Source of the DNA: Rhizobium sp. NZLR1
Lineage (GTDB): Bacteria; Pseudomonadota; Alphaproteobacteria; Rhizobiales; Rhizobiaceae
Direction: 5' to 3'
DNA length: 64,000 bases
Assembly: GCF_017357385.1 (NCBI RefSeq)
Contig: NZ_CP071632.1
Coordinates: 3,539,501 to 3,603,500, forward strand
Positions within the stretch are counted from its first letter, which is position 1. Each line of letters opens with the position of its first letter. Shown one piece after another: positions 43,745-52,438 of this stretch. The notes below the pieces were generated by a model. It was given only the letters and a program-made list of their open reading frames with translations, made no database searches and had not been told where the DNA came from. The position numbers and the translations under genes are program-made.

Positions 43745-44652
43745 CTCTTTCCTCCCGGCAGGGCATTCTTCTCTTCGAGATGGAGGAGCAGGGCGCTATG
43801 ATCTTTTTCGCCATTGCCGTTTGCGACGAATTCGCTGAATTCGGCGTGCACCGTCGCAGTCAGGGGCAGCGTCAGCGACAAGGTGTCGGCCGTCTCCATG
43901 GCGGCGTTCAGATCTTTCAACTGGTTGCTCGACGAACCGCCTGGAGTAAACTGCCTTTCGACCATGCGCTTGCCGTGCAGTTCAAGGATACGGCTCTCGG
44001 CAAAGCCGCCGCGAATGGCGTCGCGAAAGGCTGCCGGCGAGCCGCCGCCGGCTGTAATCAACATCATCGCTTCGGCAACGGCGCCGATCGTTACCGCGAC
44101 GATCTGCTGGTTGGCAAGCTTGGCAAGCTGGCCTGCTCCGCTTGGGCCGACGCGGGTCACGCGCCCCATCGGCGCAAAGACATCTGTAAGCGCATCGACG
44201 ACGTCCTTGTCGCCGCCGGCCATGATGGCCAGCGTACCGGCATCCGCCCCGACGACGCCGCCGGACACCGGCGCATCGACATGAGCGATACCGCGTTCGG
44301 AAAGCCTGGCAGAATGGTCGCGGGCGAAATGCGGGGCGATCGAACTCATATCGATAACGACGGCGCCTGATGTCATCGCATCGACCGCTCCGCGGTTAAA
44401 CAGCACGTCCTTCACCGCCTCGGCGTTGGTCAGCATGGTGATGACGACATCAGCGCCTGAAACGGCATCTGCGGGTGTTTCCGCGCAGATCGCGCCGTCT
44501 CCTGCGAGGGCCTCGGCCTTGCTGGGATCACGATTCCAGACGGCGACGGCAAAACCCGCGCCAAGCAGCCGACGCGCCATCGGCGCTCCCATCAGGCCGG
44601 TGCCGAGAAAGGCGATCCGCCTCCCGTCATGACCTTTGCTCGAACCTGTCAT
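43741..44652 (-). CDS. Beta-hydroxyacid dehydrogenase (2-hydroxy-3-oxopropionate reductase type)
   Basis: 303 residues. Nucleotide motif AFLGTGLMGAPMARRLLGAG, substrate motif HVDAPVSGGVVGA, catalytic Lys in GAGQLAKLANQQIV and cofactor-side DLNAAMETAD. The family reduces tartronate semialdehyde to glycerate or oxidises 3-hydroxyisobutyrate; substrate cannot be fixed from sequence. Coupling to xylD by a 4-base overlap suggests sugar-acid breakdown that yields glycolaldehyde/glyoxylate, with this enzyme recovering C3 units as glycerate. That pathway link is inferred. Confidence 0.88.
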   Translation of the reverse strand: MTGSSKGHDGRRIAFLGTGLMGAPMARRLLGAGFAVAVWNRDPSKAEALAGDGAICAETPADAVSGADVVITMLTNAEAVKDVLFNRGAVDAMTSGAVVIDMSSIAPHFARDHSARLSERGIAHVDAPVSGGVVGADAGTLAIMAGGDKDVVDALTDVFAPMGRVTRVGPSGAGQLAKLANQQIVAVTIGAVAEAMMLITAGGGSPAAFRDAIRGGFAESRILELHGKRMVERQFTPGGSSSNQLKDLNAAMETADTLSLTLPLTATVHAEFSEFVANGNGEKDHSALLLHLEEKNALPGGKR

Positions 44653-44739
44653 TCAGTCCTCCCAACTGTTGTTCGTCTTTGATAACCCGCTCACCCGCCG
44701 TTGCAACTATTTTGGTGATGCATCGGCCTGAAAACGATA

Positions 44740-44765
44740 CGGGCGGGAACCGAAGTTCCCGCCCG
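44740..44765 (-). terminator. Terminator after the first RND pump gene
   Basis: CGGGCGGGAAC (44740-44750) pairs perfectly with GTTCCCGCCCG (44755-44765) around CGAA. On the minus strand TATCGTTTTC follows. It lies 32 bases after the pump stop and separates it from the reductase-xylD pair. Confidence 0.8.
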
Positions 44766-44796
44766 ATTTACTCGACAAAGGAAGGTTGAATTCTGT

Positions 44797-47700
44797 TTAT
44801 TCCGCCGCGAGCCGGATGACCTCCGCCTCTTCTTCCTTGTGCTCGTCCGGCTTGTGCTGGACGAGCGGACGGTTGCCCGTCAACCGCCGTAGCAGCACGT
44901 AGAAGACGGGCGTCATGAAGATGCCGAAGAAGGTCACCCCGATCATGCCCGAGAAAACCGCGACACCCATGGCCGCGCGCATCTCCGCGCCGGCGCCCGT
45001 GGAGACGACGAGCGGCACGACACCCATGATGAACGCCAGGGAGGTCATCAGGATCGGGCGAAGACGAAGGCGGCTGGCCTCGATCGCGGCCTCCCGCGGT
45101 GTCCTTCCCTCGAACTCCAGTTCGCGGGCGAATTCCACGATCAGGATCGCGTTCTTCGCCGATAGACCGACAAGCACCACAAGGCCGATCTGGGTGAAGA
45201 TATTGTTGTCTCCACCGGTGAGCCAGACTCCTGTCAGCGCGGCCAGTACACCCATCGGCACGATCATGATGATCGCAAGCGGCAGCGTCAGACTTTCATA
45301 CTGGGCGGCAAGCACCAGGAAGACGAGCAACAGTGCCAGCGGGAAGACGACGATACTGGAGTTACCGGCAAGGATCTGCTGATAGGTCAGATCCGTCCAT
45401 TCGAAGTCGATACCCGCAGGCAGGGTCTCGTGAAGGATCTTCTCGATAGCGGCCTGCGCCTGGCCGGACGAGAAGCCCGGCGCCGGACCGCCGTTGATAT
45501 CGGCAGCGAGGAAGCCGTTGTAGCGGTTCGCGCGCTCCGGACCGGTGCTCGGCTCAACCTTCAGCAGGGCTGAAAGCGGGATCATCTCACCCGATGCCGA
45601 ACGGACCTTCAACTGGCCGATATCTTCCGGCTGAGCGCGGAATTTGGCATCGGCCTGCACACGGACGCTGTAGGTGCGGCCGAAGGCATTGAAGTCGTTC
45701 ACATAGAGCGAACCGAGATAGATCTGCAGTGTCTGGAAGACGTCGGTGACGGAAACCCCGAGCTGCTCGGCCTTGGCGCGGTCGAGATCGGCATAGAGCT
45801 GCGGCACGTTGATCTGGAAGCTGGAGAACAGCCCGGCGAGCTCAGGCGTCTGATAGGCTTTCGCAAGAACTGCCTTGGTGGCCTCGTCGAGCGCCTGGTT
45901 GCCAAGGCCTGCACGATCCTCGATCTGCAGCTTGAAGCCGCCCGTCGTGCCGAGACCGTTGACCGGCGGCGGCGGGAACATGGCGATGAAGGCATCCTGA
46001 ATGGAGCCGAACTTCTGGTTCAGCGCCATAGCGATGGCGCCCCCGGAGAGATCAGGCGTCTTGCGCTCCTCGAAATCCTTCAGCGTCACGAAGACGATGC
46101 CGGCATTCGAAGAGTTGGTGAAGCCGTTGATCGACAGGCCCGGGAAGGCGATCGCATTGGCAACGCCCGGCTGCGCCAGCGCGATGTCGGTCATGCGCTT
46201 GATGACATTTTCCGTGCGGTCGAGGCTTGCGGCGTCCGGCAACTGGGCGAAACCGATCAGATACTGCTTATCCTGAGACGGCACGAAGCCGCCGGGGACC
46301 GTACTGAATAGGCTATAGGTCGCACCGACCAGCGCCAGATAGATCACCATGACGATGCTCTTGCGCGACAGCAATCCGCCCACGCCCTTGCCGTAGGCAT
46401 TCGAGCCCGCGCCGAAGACACGGTTGAAGCCACGGAAGAACCAGCCGAAGATGGCGTCCATGAAGCGCGTCAGCCAGTCCTTCGGCTCATGATGGCCCTT
46501 CAGCAGAAGGGCTGCCAGCGCTGGCGAGAGGGTGAGCGAGTTGAAGGCCGAGATGACGGTCGAGATGGCGATCGTCAGTGCGAACTGACGATAGAACTGA
46601 CCCGAAAGGCCGGAGATGAAGGCCAGCGGAACGAAGACCGCGACGAGGACCAGCGCGATCGCGACGATCGGACCGGAGACTTCCTTCATCGCCTTGTAGG
46701 TGGCGGCCCGTGGCGACAGCCCCTGTTCGATATTGCGCTCGACGTTTTCGACCACCACGATCGCGTCGTCGACGACGATACCGATCGCGAGCACCAGCCC
46801 GAACAGACTGAGCGCGTTGATCGAGAAGCCGAAGACATACATCACCGCAAAGGTGCCGATGATCGATACCGGAACCGCGATCAGCGGAATGATCGAGGCG
46901 CGCCATGTCTGCAAGAACAGGATGACGACGAGAACAACAAGCGCAATGGCTTCGAGCAGCGTGTCGATGACCTTCTCGATCGAGGCACGCACGAATTTCG
47001 TCGTATCGTAGACGATCTCGTATTTAACGCCCTCGGGCATGGCGAGCTGCAGCTGATCCATGGTGGCGTGCACATTGTCGGCGATTTCGATCGCATTCGA
47101 ACCGGGCGCCTGAAGCACGGCAACGGCAACGGCCGGCTTGCCGTCGAGCAGCGAACGCAGCGTATAGTCCGCGGCACCGAGTTCGATGCGGGCGACATCG
47201 CGCAGGCGGGTGATCTCGCCACTGGCGCCCGTCTTAACGATGATGCTGCCGAACTCCTCGGGTGTGCGTAGGCGGCCCTGAGCATTCACGTTGAGCTGCA
47301 GATCCACACCCGGCTGGCTCGGCGATGCGCCGATGATGCCGGCGGCGGCCTGGACGTTCTGGGAACTGATGGCGTTGCTGATGTCGCTCGCGGCGAGATT
47401 ATGCTCGGCAGCCTTCTGTGGGTCGATCCAGACCCGCATGGAATAATCGCCAGCGCCGAAGACCTGCACCTGACCGACGCCGGCGATGCGGGCAAGCCGA
47501 TCCTTGATATTCAGAGTCGCGTAATTGCGAAGATAGGTGATGTCGTGATTGTCACCGTCGGAGACGAGGTTGACGACCATGATGAAGTTGGGCGAACTCT
47601 TGACCGTCGTGATGCCGAGCGAACGGACTTCCGCCGGCAGCCGCGGTTCGGCCTGCGAAACGCGGTTCTGCACCAACTGCTGCGCCTTGTCGGCGTCGGT

Positions 47701-47997
47701 GCCGAGCTTGAAGGTGACGGTCACGTTGAGCACGCCGTCGGATGTCGCCTGGCTGGACATGTAGAGCATGCCCTCGACGCCGTTGATCTGCTCTTCGAGC
47801 GGCGTCGCCACGGTTTCGGCGATGACCGACGGGTTGGCGCCGGGATAGGTGGCGCGCACGACAATCGACGGCGGCACCACCTCCGGATATTCGGAAATCG
47901 GCAGCGAGCGCAGGCCGATCAGGCCGGCAACCACGATGAGGACCGAAAGAACGCCGGCAAAGACCGGGCGGTCGACAAAGAATCTGGAGATGTTCAT
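44797..47997 (-). CDS. RND multidrug efflux pump inner-membrane protein (AcrB/MexB family)
   Basis: 1066 residues, typical HAE1-family length, with 12 transmembrane helices and two large periplasmic loops. It begins MNISRFFVDRPVFAGVLSVL, has QINGVEGMLYMSSQATSDG, the proton-relay Asp pair in GIVVDDAIVVVENVERN (helix 4) and GLSAKNAILIVEFARELEFE (helix 11). Exports hydrophobic compounds with proton influx. The adaptor gene lies upstream after 142 bases; no outer-membrane channel gene is in the cluster, so a shared TolC-type protein must be used. Confidence 0.95.
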   Translation of the reverse strand: MNISRFFVDRPVFAGVLSVLIVVAGLIGLRSLPISEYPEVVPPSIVVRATYPGANPSVIAETVATPLEEQINGVEGMLYMSSQATSDGVLNVTVTFKLGTDADKAQQLVQNRVSQAEPRLPAEVRSLGITTVKSSPNFIMVVNLVSDGDNHDITYLRNYATLNIKDRLARIAGVGQVQVFGAGDYSMRVWIDPQKAAEHNLAASDISNAISSQNVQAAAGIIGASPSQPGVDLQLNVNAQGRLRTPEEFGSIIVKTGASGEITRLRDVARIELGAADYTLRSLLDGKPAVAVAVLQAPGSNAIEIADNVHATMDQLQLAMPEGVKYEIVYDTTKFVRASIEKVIDTLLEAIALVVLVVILFLQTWRASIIPLIAVPVSIIGTFAVMYVFGFSINALSLFGLVLAIGIVVDDAIVVVENVERNIEQGLSPRAATYKAMKEVSGPIVAIALVLVAVFVPLAFISGLSGQFYRQFALTIAISTVISAFNSLTLSPALAALLLKGHHEPKDWLTRFMDAIFGWFFRGFNRVFGAGSNAYGKGVGGLLSRKSIVMVIYLALVGATYSLFSTVPGGFVPSQDKQYLIGFAQLPDAASLDRTENVIKRMTDIALAQPGVANAIAFPGLSINGFTNSSNAGIVFVTLKDFEERKTPDLSGGAIAMALNQKFGSIQDAFIAMFPPPPVNGLGTTGGFKLQIEDRAGLGNQALDEATKAVLAKAYQTPELAGLFSSFQINVPQLYADLDRAKAEQLGVSVTDVFQTLQIYLGSLYVNDFNAFGRTYSVRVQADAKFRAQPEDIGQLKVRSASGEMIPLSALLKVEPSTGPERANRYNGFLAADINGGPAPGFSSGQAQAAIEKILHETLPAGIDFEWTDLTYQQILAGNSSIVVFPLALLLVFLVLAAQYESLTLPLAIIMIVPMGVLAALTGVWLTGGDNNIFTQIGLVVLVGLSAKNAILIVEFARELEFEGRTPREAAIEASRLRLRPILMTSLAFIMGVVPLVVSTGAGAEMRAAMGVAVFSGMIGVTFFGIFMTPVFYVLLRRLTGNRPLVQHKPDEHKEEEAEVIRLAAE

Positions 47998-48105
47998 ATC
48001 AAAGCCCTCTCCGGGGTGAACATGGATGCAAAGTCCCTCTCCGGCGGTTTGGAAGCCGCCGGCGGGTCATATCATTTCGGGTATTGGCCTTCCCAGAAGC
48101 GAAGG

Positions 48106-48137
48106 CATCGCCCTCCCCCGGGAGGGGGCAGGCGATG
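48106..48137 (-). repeat. GC-rich palindrome between RND adaptor and pump genes
   Basis: CATCGCC (48106-48112) pairs with GGCGATG (48131-48137), with CTCCCCCGGGAGGGG between as a second dyad. It starts 2 bases after the adaptor stop. It may tune pump expression relative to the adaptor or be a RIME-like repeat. Confidence 0.55.
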
Positions 48138-48139
48138 TG

Positions 48140-49330
48140 TTATTGAGCGGTCGCGACCTTCTCTTCCATCTGGGGTGCTACGACTGCCCCTGGACGGATG
48201 CGCTGCAAACCGTTGACGACAATCGTCTCGCCGACGTTCAGGCCGCTTTCGACCACCCGCTGGCCATCGGAAAGTGTGCCGAGCTGGACCTGCCGGTAGG
48301 CGACCTTGTTTTCGGCATCGACGACGAAGACGAATTTCTTGTCCTGGTCGGTGCCGACGGCGCGGTCGCTGATGACGATCTTGTTCTCGGCCTTCGGCTG
48401 GCCCATACGCACCCGCACGAACTGGCCGGGGATGAGACGCCCGCCCGGATTGTCAAACACGGCGCGCACGCCGATCGTGCCGCTTGAGGCATCGACCTCA
48501 TTGTCGATCAGCTGCAGCTTGCCCTTGATCGGCGTACCGCTGTCGGTCAGCGTGCCGACCTCGACCGGGATCTGCTCGACCGGAGGCAGGGCGCTGTCGG
48601 TCTGCGGAAGCTGGGCAAGCGCCCGCGTCACCATCTCTTCGCTGGCGTTGAAACTCGCATAGATCGGATCGACCGAAACAAGCGTCGTCAGCGCCGGCGA
48701 GGTCGAGCCGGCTGCGACAAGGTTACCGGCGGTAACCTCGATCTTGCCGATGCGGCCGGAAACCGGAGCCCGCACCTGCGTATAATCGAGATCCAGCTGG
48801 GCCGACTGCAGCGCAGCCTGTGCCGACCGCAGCCCCGCCTGAGCCTCGGTCAGTGCGCTCTGGCGCTGATCGAGATCGCTCTGGGAGATGGTGCGATTGT
48901 CGGAAAGCCTGTGGCCACGATCGAGTTCGGTTTGCGCCAGGCTGACCCTGGCCTCGGCCGAAGCGACCTGGCCTTGCGCCTGGGCTACGGTTGCCTGGTA
49001 GGGAGCCGGGTCGATGGTGAAGAGCAGGTCGCCCTGCTTCACCAGCGCCCCTTCGCGGAAAGCCACCGCCAGGATGGCGCCGGCGACGCGGGAACGCACC
49101 TGCACCCGGTCGACGGCTTCTAGACGGCCGGAGAAACTCTCCCAGGCCGTCACGTCGCGCGCCGCAACGACGGCGACCGTCACCGGCACAGCGGGAGCCT
49201 GTGCGGGGGCGGAAGCAGCCGTGGCGGTCGTGCTCATCGGCAGCTCGAAAAACAATGCAGCGCCGGAAACGGACGCAATAAGGCCTAAGCCGGCGCCCAC
49301 CAGGGCCCAGCGCTTCTTTCTGGACGTCAT
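48140..49330 (-). CDS. RND efflux periplasmic adaptor (membrane-fusion protein)
   Basis: 396 residues. N-terminal helix RWALVGAGLGLIASVSGAAL anchors or exports the protein. The lipoyl and hairpin parts follow: VQVRSRVAGAILAVAFREGA, ALVKQGDLLFTIDPAPYQAT, a coiled coil around AEARVSLAQTELDRGHRLSD, then VRAPVSGRIGKIEVTAGNLV, and a beta-barrel end RIRPGAVVAPQMEEKVA. It links the pump to the outer-membrane channel. It lies 46 bases after the esterase-fold gene and upstream of the pump, so the three are probably one transcript. Confidence 0.93.
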   Translation of the reverse strand: MTSRKKRWALVGAGLGLIASVSGAALFFELPMSTTATAASAPAQAPAVPVTVAVVAARDVTAWESFSGRLEAVDRVQVRSRVAGAILAVAFREGALVKQGDLLFTIDPAPYQATVAQAQGQVASAEARVSLAQTELDRGHRLSDNRTISQSDLDQRQSALTEAQAGLRSAQAALQSAQLDLDYTQVRAPVSGRIGKIEVTAGNLVAAGSTSPALTTLVSVDPIYASFNASEEMVTRALAQLPQTDSALPPVEQIPVEVGTLTDSGTPIKGKLQLIDNEVDASSGTIGVRAVFDNPGGRLIPGQFVRVRMGQPKAENKIVISDRAVGTDQDKKFVFVVDAENKVAYRQVQLGTLSDGQRVVESGLNVGETIVVNGLQRIRPGAVVAPQMEEKVATAQ

Positions 49331-49376
49331 CAGTGCTCTCCTTGCGGCTACGAGCCGCCGAAATATCAGATCTTCT

Positions 49377-50189
49377 TCAATGCAATTGCGTTTGGACGCT
49401 TACGTCCCGAAGGAAGCTTCCGAAATGGCGGCTGACGTTTTCCTGCCAGTCGGGCGCTCCGTCGGATTTCCCACCATAAATCGAAGGCCAGCCCGTCCCG
49501 GCGGGAAGGACATGCTGGCGCACACCGACGCCGGCCGTTTTCAGGCGGGCACCGTAACCAATTGTCTCGTCGTGGAGAGGATCGTCCTCCGCAGTGAGTA
49601 TCAGCGCCGGCGCGACGCCTGAAATACGCGAACAGAGACAAGGCGCTGCATAAGGGTGACAACCGCCACCGCTTAGATAGTGGCTCCAGCCTTCCGTCCA
49701 GCGCCGGCGCATGCCGATGGCATCGGCCTTGCGGATCGAGGACGTGCCCATGAACGGATCGAGCAGCGGCGAAATCAGCACCTGACCGTCGAGCGCATCC
49801 GGCATCTGGTCGCGCGCCTTCAGCGCCACGCCGGCGGCAATATTGCCACCCGCCTCTTCGCCGGCGACGAAGAGCAGCGATTTGCGGTCACCGAGGCCAG
49901 CGCGTTTGTTGGCGAGATAGCTGAAGACGGAGAAGGAGACTTCCAACGCCCTCGGAAAAATATTATCGGAAAGGCTGCTGTAATCAGCGGCGACAACAAT
50001 GGCGCCCGCCTTGGCGAGACTCATTGCCACCGGCCGGTCGACGTTCTTGTCGCTGTCGAGAAACGCGCCGCCATGCAGGTAAAGCACGATTGGCGGACCC
50101 TTGCCGTAATCGGCGCCCTGGTAGATACGTGCGGAAACGGGGCCGATGGCCACCTTATCCAGCATCATATCTTTCCATTCCACCGTCAT
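49377..50189 (-). CDS. Alpha/beta-hydrolase (HSL-type) with catalytic serine missing
   Basis: 270 residues. The fold of hormone-sensitive-lipase-type esterases is clear from the oxyanion motif VLYLHGGAFLDSDK near 32-45 and the acid site LILTAEDDPLHDE. However, the nucleophile elbow that should read GDSAGGN reads GEEAGGN, so the catalytic Ser is Glu, and the usual HGF histidine motif is not seen (VRQHVLPAGTGWPS instead). It is therefore probably not an esterase and may bind a ligand. ATG at 50189 chosen because upstream codons cross the divergent promoter. First gene before the RND adaptor and pump, and divergent from a LysR regulator. Confidence 0.8.
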   Translation of the reverse strand: MTVEWKDMMLDKVAIGPVSARIYQGADYGKGPPIVLYLHGGAFLDSDKNVDRPVAMSLAKAGAIVVAADYSSLSDNIFPRALEVSFSVFSYLANKRAGLGDRKSLLFVAGEEAGGNIAAGVALKARDQMPDALDGQVLISPLLDPFMGTSSIRKADAIGMRRRWTEGWSHYLSGGGCHPYAAPCLCSRISGVAPALILTAEDDPLHDETIGYGARLKTAGVGVRQHVLPAGTGWPSIYGGKSDGAPDWQENVSRHFGSFLRDVSVQTQLH

Positions 50190-50262
50190 GCGTCCGGTCT
50201 CTTTTGCGTCAGCCAGAAGCAGACAACGCCTGCCGCTTGCATTTTGTACAAAAAAGATATTG

Positions 50263-50282
50263 TTATTCCAACCGAGGAATAA
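50263..50282. promoter_or_regulatory. Probable LysR-type operator between the hydrolase and lysR genes
   Basis: Perfect dyad TTATTCC-AACCGA-GGAATAA, containing a T-N11-A core (50267/50279), the signature of LysR-type sites. It is centred about 80 bases from both divergent start codons. A second short palindrome, TATCGCGATA, lies at 50290-50299. Confidence 0.65.
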
Positions 50283-50353
50283 GAAGCTATATCGCGATAA
50301 CACTGTTCCAGATCTCGAACAATGGTGCAACGCAAACCGCGGATTTCAAACCG

Positions 50354-51265
50354 ATGGATCAGCTTTCGGCAATGCGCGTCTTCATTCGCGTGGTGGAGAC
50401 GGGCAATTTCACCCGTGCCGCCGACATGCTCGCCATGCCCAAGGCGACGGTAACCAATCTCATCCAGGGCCTGGAGGCGCATTTGCGCACCAAGCTTTTG
50501 AATCGTACCACGCGCCGGGTGATGGTGACCACGGACGGCGCGCTTTATTACGAACGCGCCGCCCAGATTATTTCGGAGCTGGAGGAACTCGATGGCAGCC
50601 TCTCCAATTCGCAGAGCCTGCCGAGCGGGCGGCTGCGTGTCGAGATGGCCGGCGCTTTCGCCGATTGGATCGTCGTTCCCGCGCTCTACGATTTCTATCA
50701 GCGTTATCCCGATATCCGCATCGATCTCGGGGTCGGCGACCGCACGGTCGATTATCTTGCAGAAAATGTCGACTGCGCGCTACGGGCCGGCACGCCGGCC
50801 GATCAGTCGCTAATTGCGCGGCGTGTCTCCGAAGTCGAGATGATCACCTGTGCTTCGCCGAACTATATCCAAAAATTCGGCATGCCCGAGCGGCCGGAGG
50901 ATCTGGAGGCCGATCATTACTCCGTCAATTATTTCCGCGCTCAGAACAACCGAACGCTGCCCTTTGAATTTCGCCGGCACAACGAGGTGATCGAAACCAG
51001 TCCACGTTACATCGCCTCGGTTAACGATAGCCGCACCTATCTGACAGCTGCGTTGACGGGGCTCGGCGTCGCGCAGGTGCCGATTTTCATGGCGCGTGAG
51101 CCGATGGCAAGGGGTGAACTCGTCCGCGTGCTCCCGGACTGGCGCCGCGATCCGCTGCCGCTCTACGTCGTCTACCCCCCGAACCGCCACCTCAGCAACA
51201 AGGTCCGTGTCTTTGTCGACTGGCTGGTAAAGCTTCTGGTAGAGGCGAGACTGAACGACGGCTGA
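50354..51265 (+). CDS. LysR-family transcriptional regulator (divergent to the RND operon)
   Basis: 303 residues. The N-terminal winged HTH covers about 1-60 (MRVFIRVVETGNFTRAADML; MPKATVTNLIQGLEAHLRTK), followed by the co-inducer domain (GRLRVEMAGAFADWIVVPAL; EMITCASPNYIQKFGMPERP). Start at 50354 (MDQLSAMRVF). Divergent from the esterase-fold/RND operon with a dyad T-N11-A box between, so it very likely controls that operon and itself. Ligand unknown. Confidence 0.92.
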   Translation: MDQLSAMRVFIRVVETGNFTRAADMLAMPKATVTNLIQGLEAHLRTKLLNRTTRRVMVTTDGALYYERAAQIISELEELDGSLSNSQSLPSGRLRVEMAGAFADWIVVPALYDFYQRYPDIRIDLGVGDRTVDYLAENVDCALRAGTPADQSLIARRVSEVEMITCASPNYIQKFGMPERPEDLEADHYSVNYFRAQNNRTLPFEFRRHNEVIETSPRYIASVNDSRTYLTAALTGLGVAQVPIFMAREPMARGELVRVLPDWRRDPLPLYVVYPPNRHLSNKVRVFVDWLVKLLVEARLNDG

Positions 51266-51280
51266 GCGCCAAAACAAGTA

Positions 51281-51315
51281 CGGCCCGGAAGGCAGGGGAA
51301 ACCTTCGACGGGCCG
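51281..51315 (+). terminator. Hairpin after the lysR gene
   Basis: CGGCCCG (51281-51287) pairs with CGGGCCG (51309-51315), extended by GAAGG/CCTTC with a small bulge. It begins 16 bases after the stop, and no U-tract follows. The remaining 51316-51590 contains nothing recognisable. Confidence 0.5.
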
Positions 51316-51590
51316 CACTGTGCAACTTTGAACATCAAGCCTGTCGCACCGCAGGAAGAGAGCGGCAGGCTCTGGAGTTTCGGAAAAGAACGGTAGGGAA
51401 TTCCACTCTCTCCCGATAGAACAAACATAGGTACTCCCCGCAGGATTGTAAGGGGAAATTCCGCAAGCCCGTTCACATAATCGCGATGACGGCTTGGCTC
51501 ATGTACCCCCGTCGGCGGGCCGGGTTTCAGTTCTCGACGGCCGGCTTCAGCAAATCGTCGATGCCATAGGGCATCGGCCGCTTGCCTTCG

Positions 51591-52334
51591 TCAGATCATT
51601 CCGCCATTGGCGCGCAGCGTCTGGCCGTTGATCCAGCCGCCGTCGGGGCCGGCGAGGAAGGCCACCGCGGCGGCGATGTCTTCAGGTGTGCCCAGGCGCT
51701 CCAGCGGGTTCATCTTGGCCATCCGGGCAATCAGCTCGTCCGACTTGCCGTTGAGGAAAAGGTCCGTGGCAACAGGACCAGGTGCGATGGCGTTGACGGT
51801 GATGTTGCGGCCGCGCATCTCCTTGGCCATGATCGCTGTCAGCGTTTCGACCGCAGCCTTGGTGGCGGCATAGACTCCGTAGGTTTCGAGCTTCAGCCCG
51901 ACGACCGAGGTCGAGAAATTGATGATCCGGCCGCCGTCGCGCATCCGCTTGGCCGCTTCGCGTAGCGTATTGAAGGTGCCCTTGAGATTGACGCTGACTT
52001 GGCGGTCGAAATGGGCATCATCGGCCTCAGCCAGCGAGGACAGCATCATGATGCCGGCATTATTGACGAGGACGTCGACACCGCCGAAGGCAGTTTCCGC
52101 AGCATCGAACATGCGACGGACGGCTTGCGCATCGCTGACATCGGCTTTCTCAGTCAGCGCCTTGCCGCCGGCCTGCTCGATCTCCCGGGCGAGTTCCTCG
52201 GCCGGGGTGGCGTTGCCGGAGTAATTGATGACGACGGTGAAACCGTCCTTGGCGAGGCGTTGGGCGACTGCCGCGCCGATGCCGCGGGAAGCGCCGGTGA
52301 CCAGCGCCACCTTGCCGTTTTCTTGGGAAGCCAT
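51591..52334 (-). CDS. SDR-family oxidoreductase
   Basis: 247 residues, classical short-chain dehydrogenase. Cofactor motif VALVTGASRGIGAAVAQRLA, NNAGIM, active-site Ser in NFSTSVVGLKLETYG with Tyr and Lys in YAATKAAVE, and NAIAPGPVATDLFLNG. It resembles 3-oxoacyl-ACP reductase-like SDRs that act on many substrates; the substrate is unknown. Divergent from the second LysR gene, which is its probable regulator. Confidence 0.92.
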   Translation of the reverse strand: MASQENGKVALVTGASRGIGAAVAQRLAKDGFTVVINYSGNATPAEELAREIEQAGGKALTEKADVSDAQAVRRMFDAAETAFGGVDVLVNNAGIMMLSSLAEADDAHFDRQVSVNLKGTFNTLREAAKRMRDGGRIINFSTSVVGLKLETYGVYAATKAAVETLTAIMAKEMRGRNITVNAIAPGPVATDLFLNGKSDELIARMAKMNPLERLGTPEDIAAAVAFLAGPDGGWINGQTLRANGGMI

Positions 52335-52438
52335 GGTCCGTCTCCTTCATCCTGCGCCGCAGCGCGTTTTCGATGAGGAGAAGATGCGCCTTTTCCTTCC
52401 GCGGATAATCAGGCATTCTTCGGCATCACTATCCGGGA

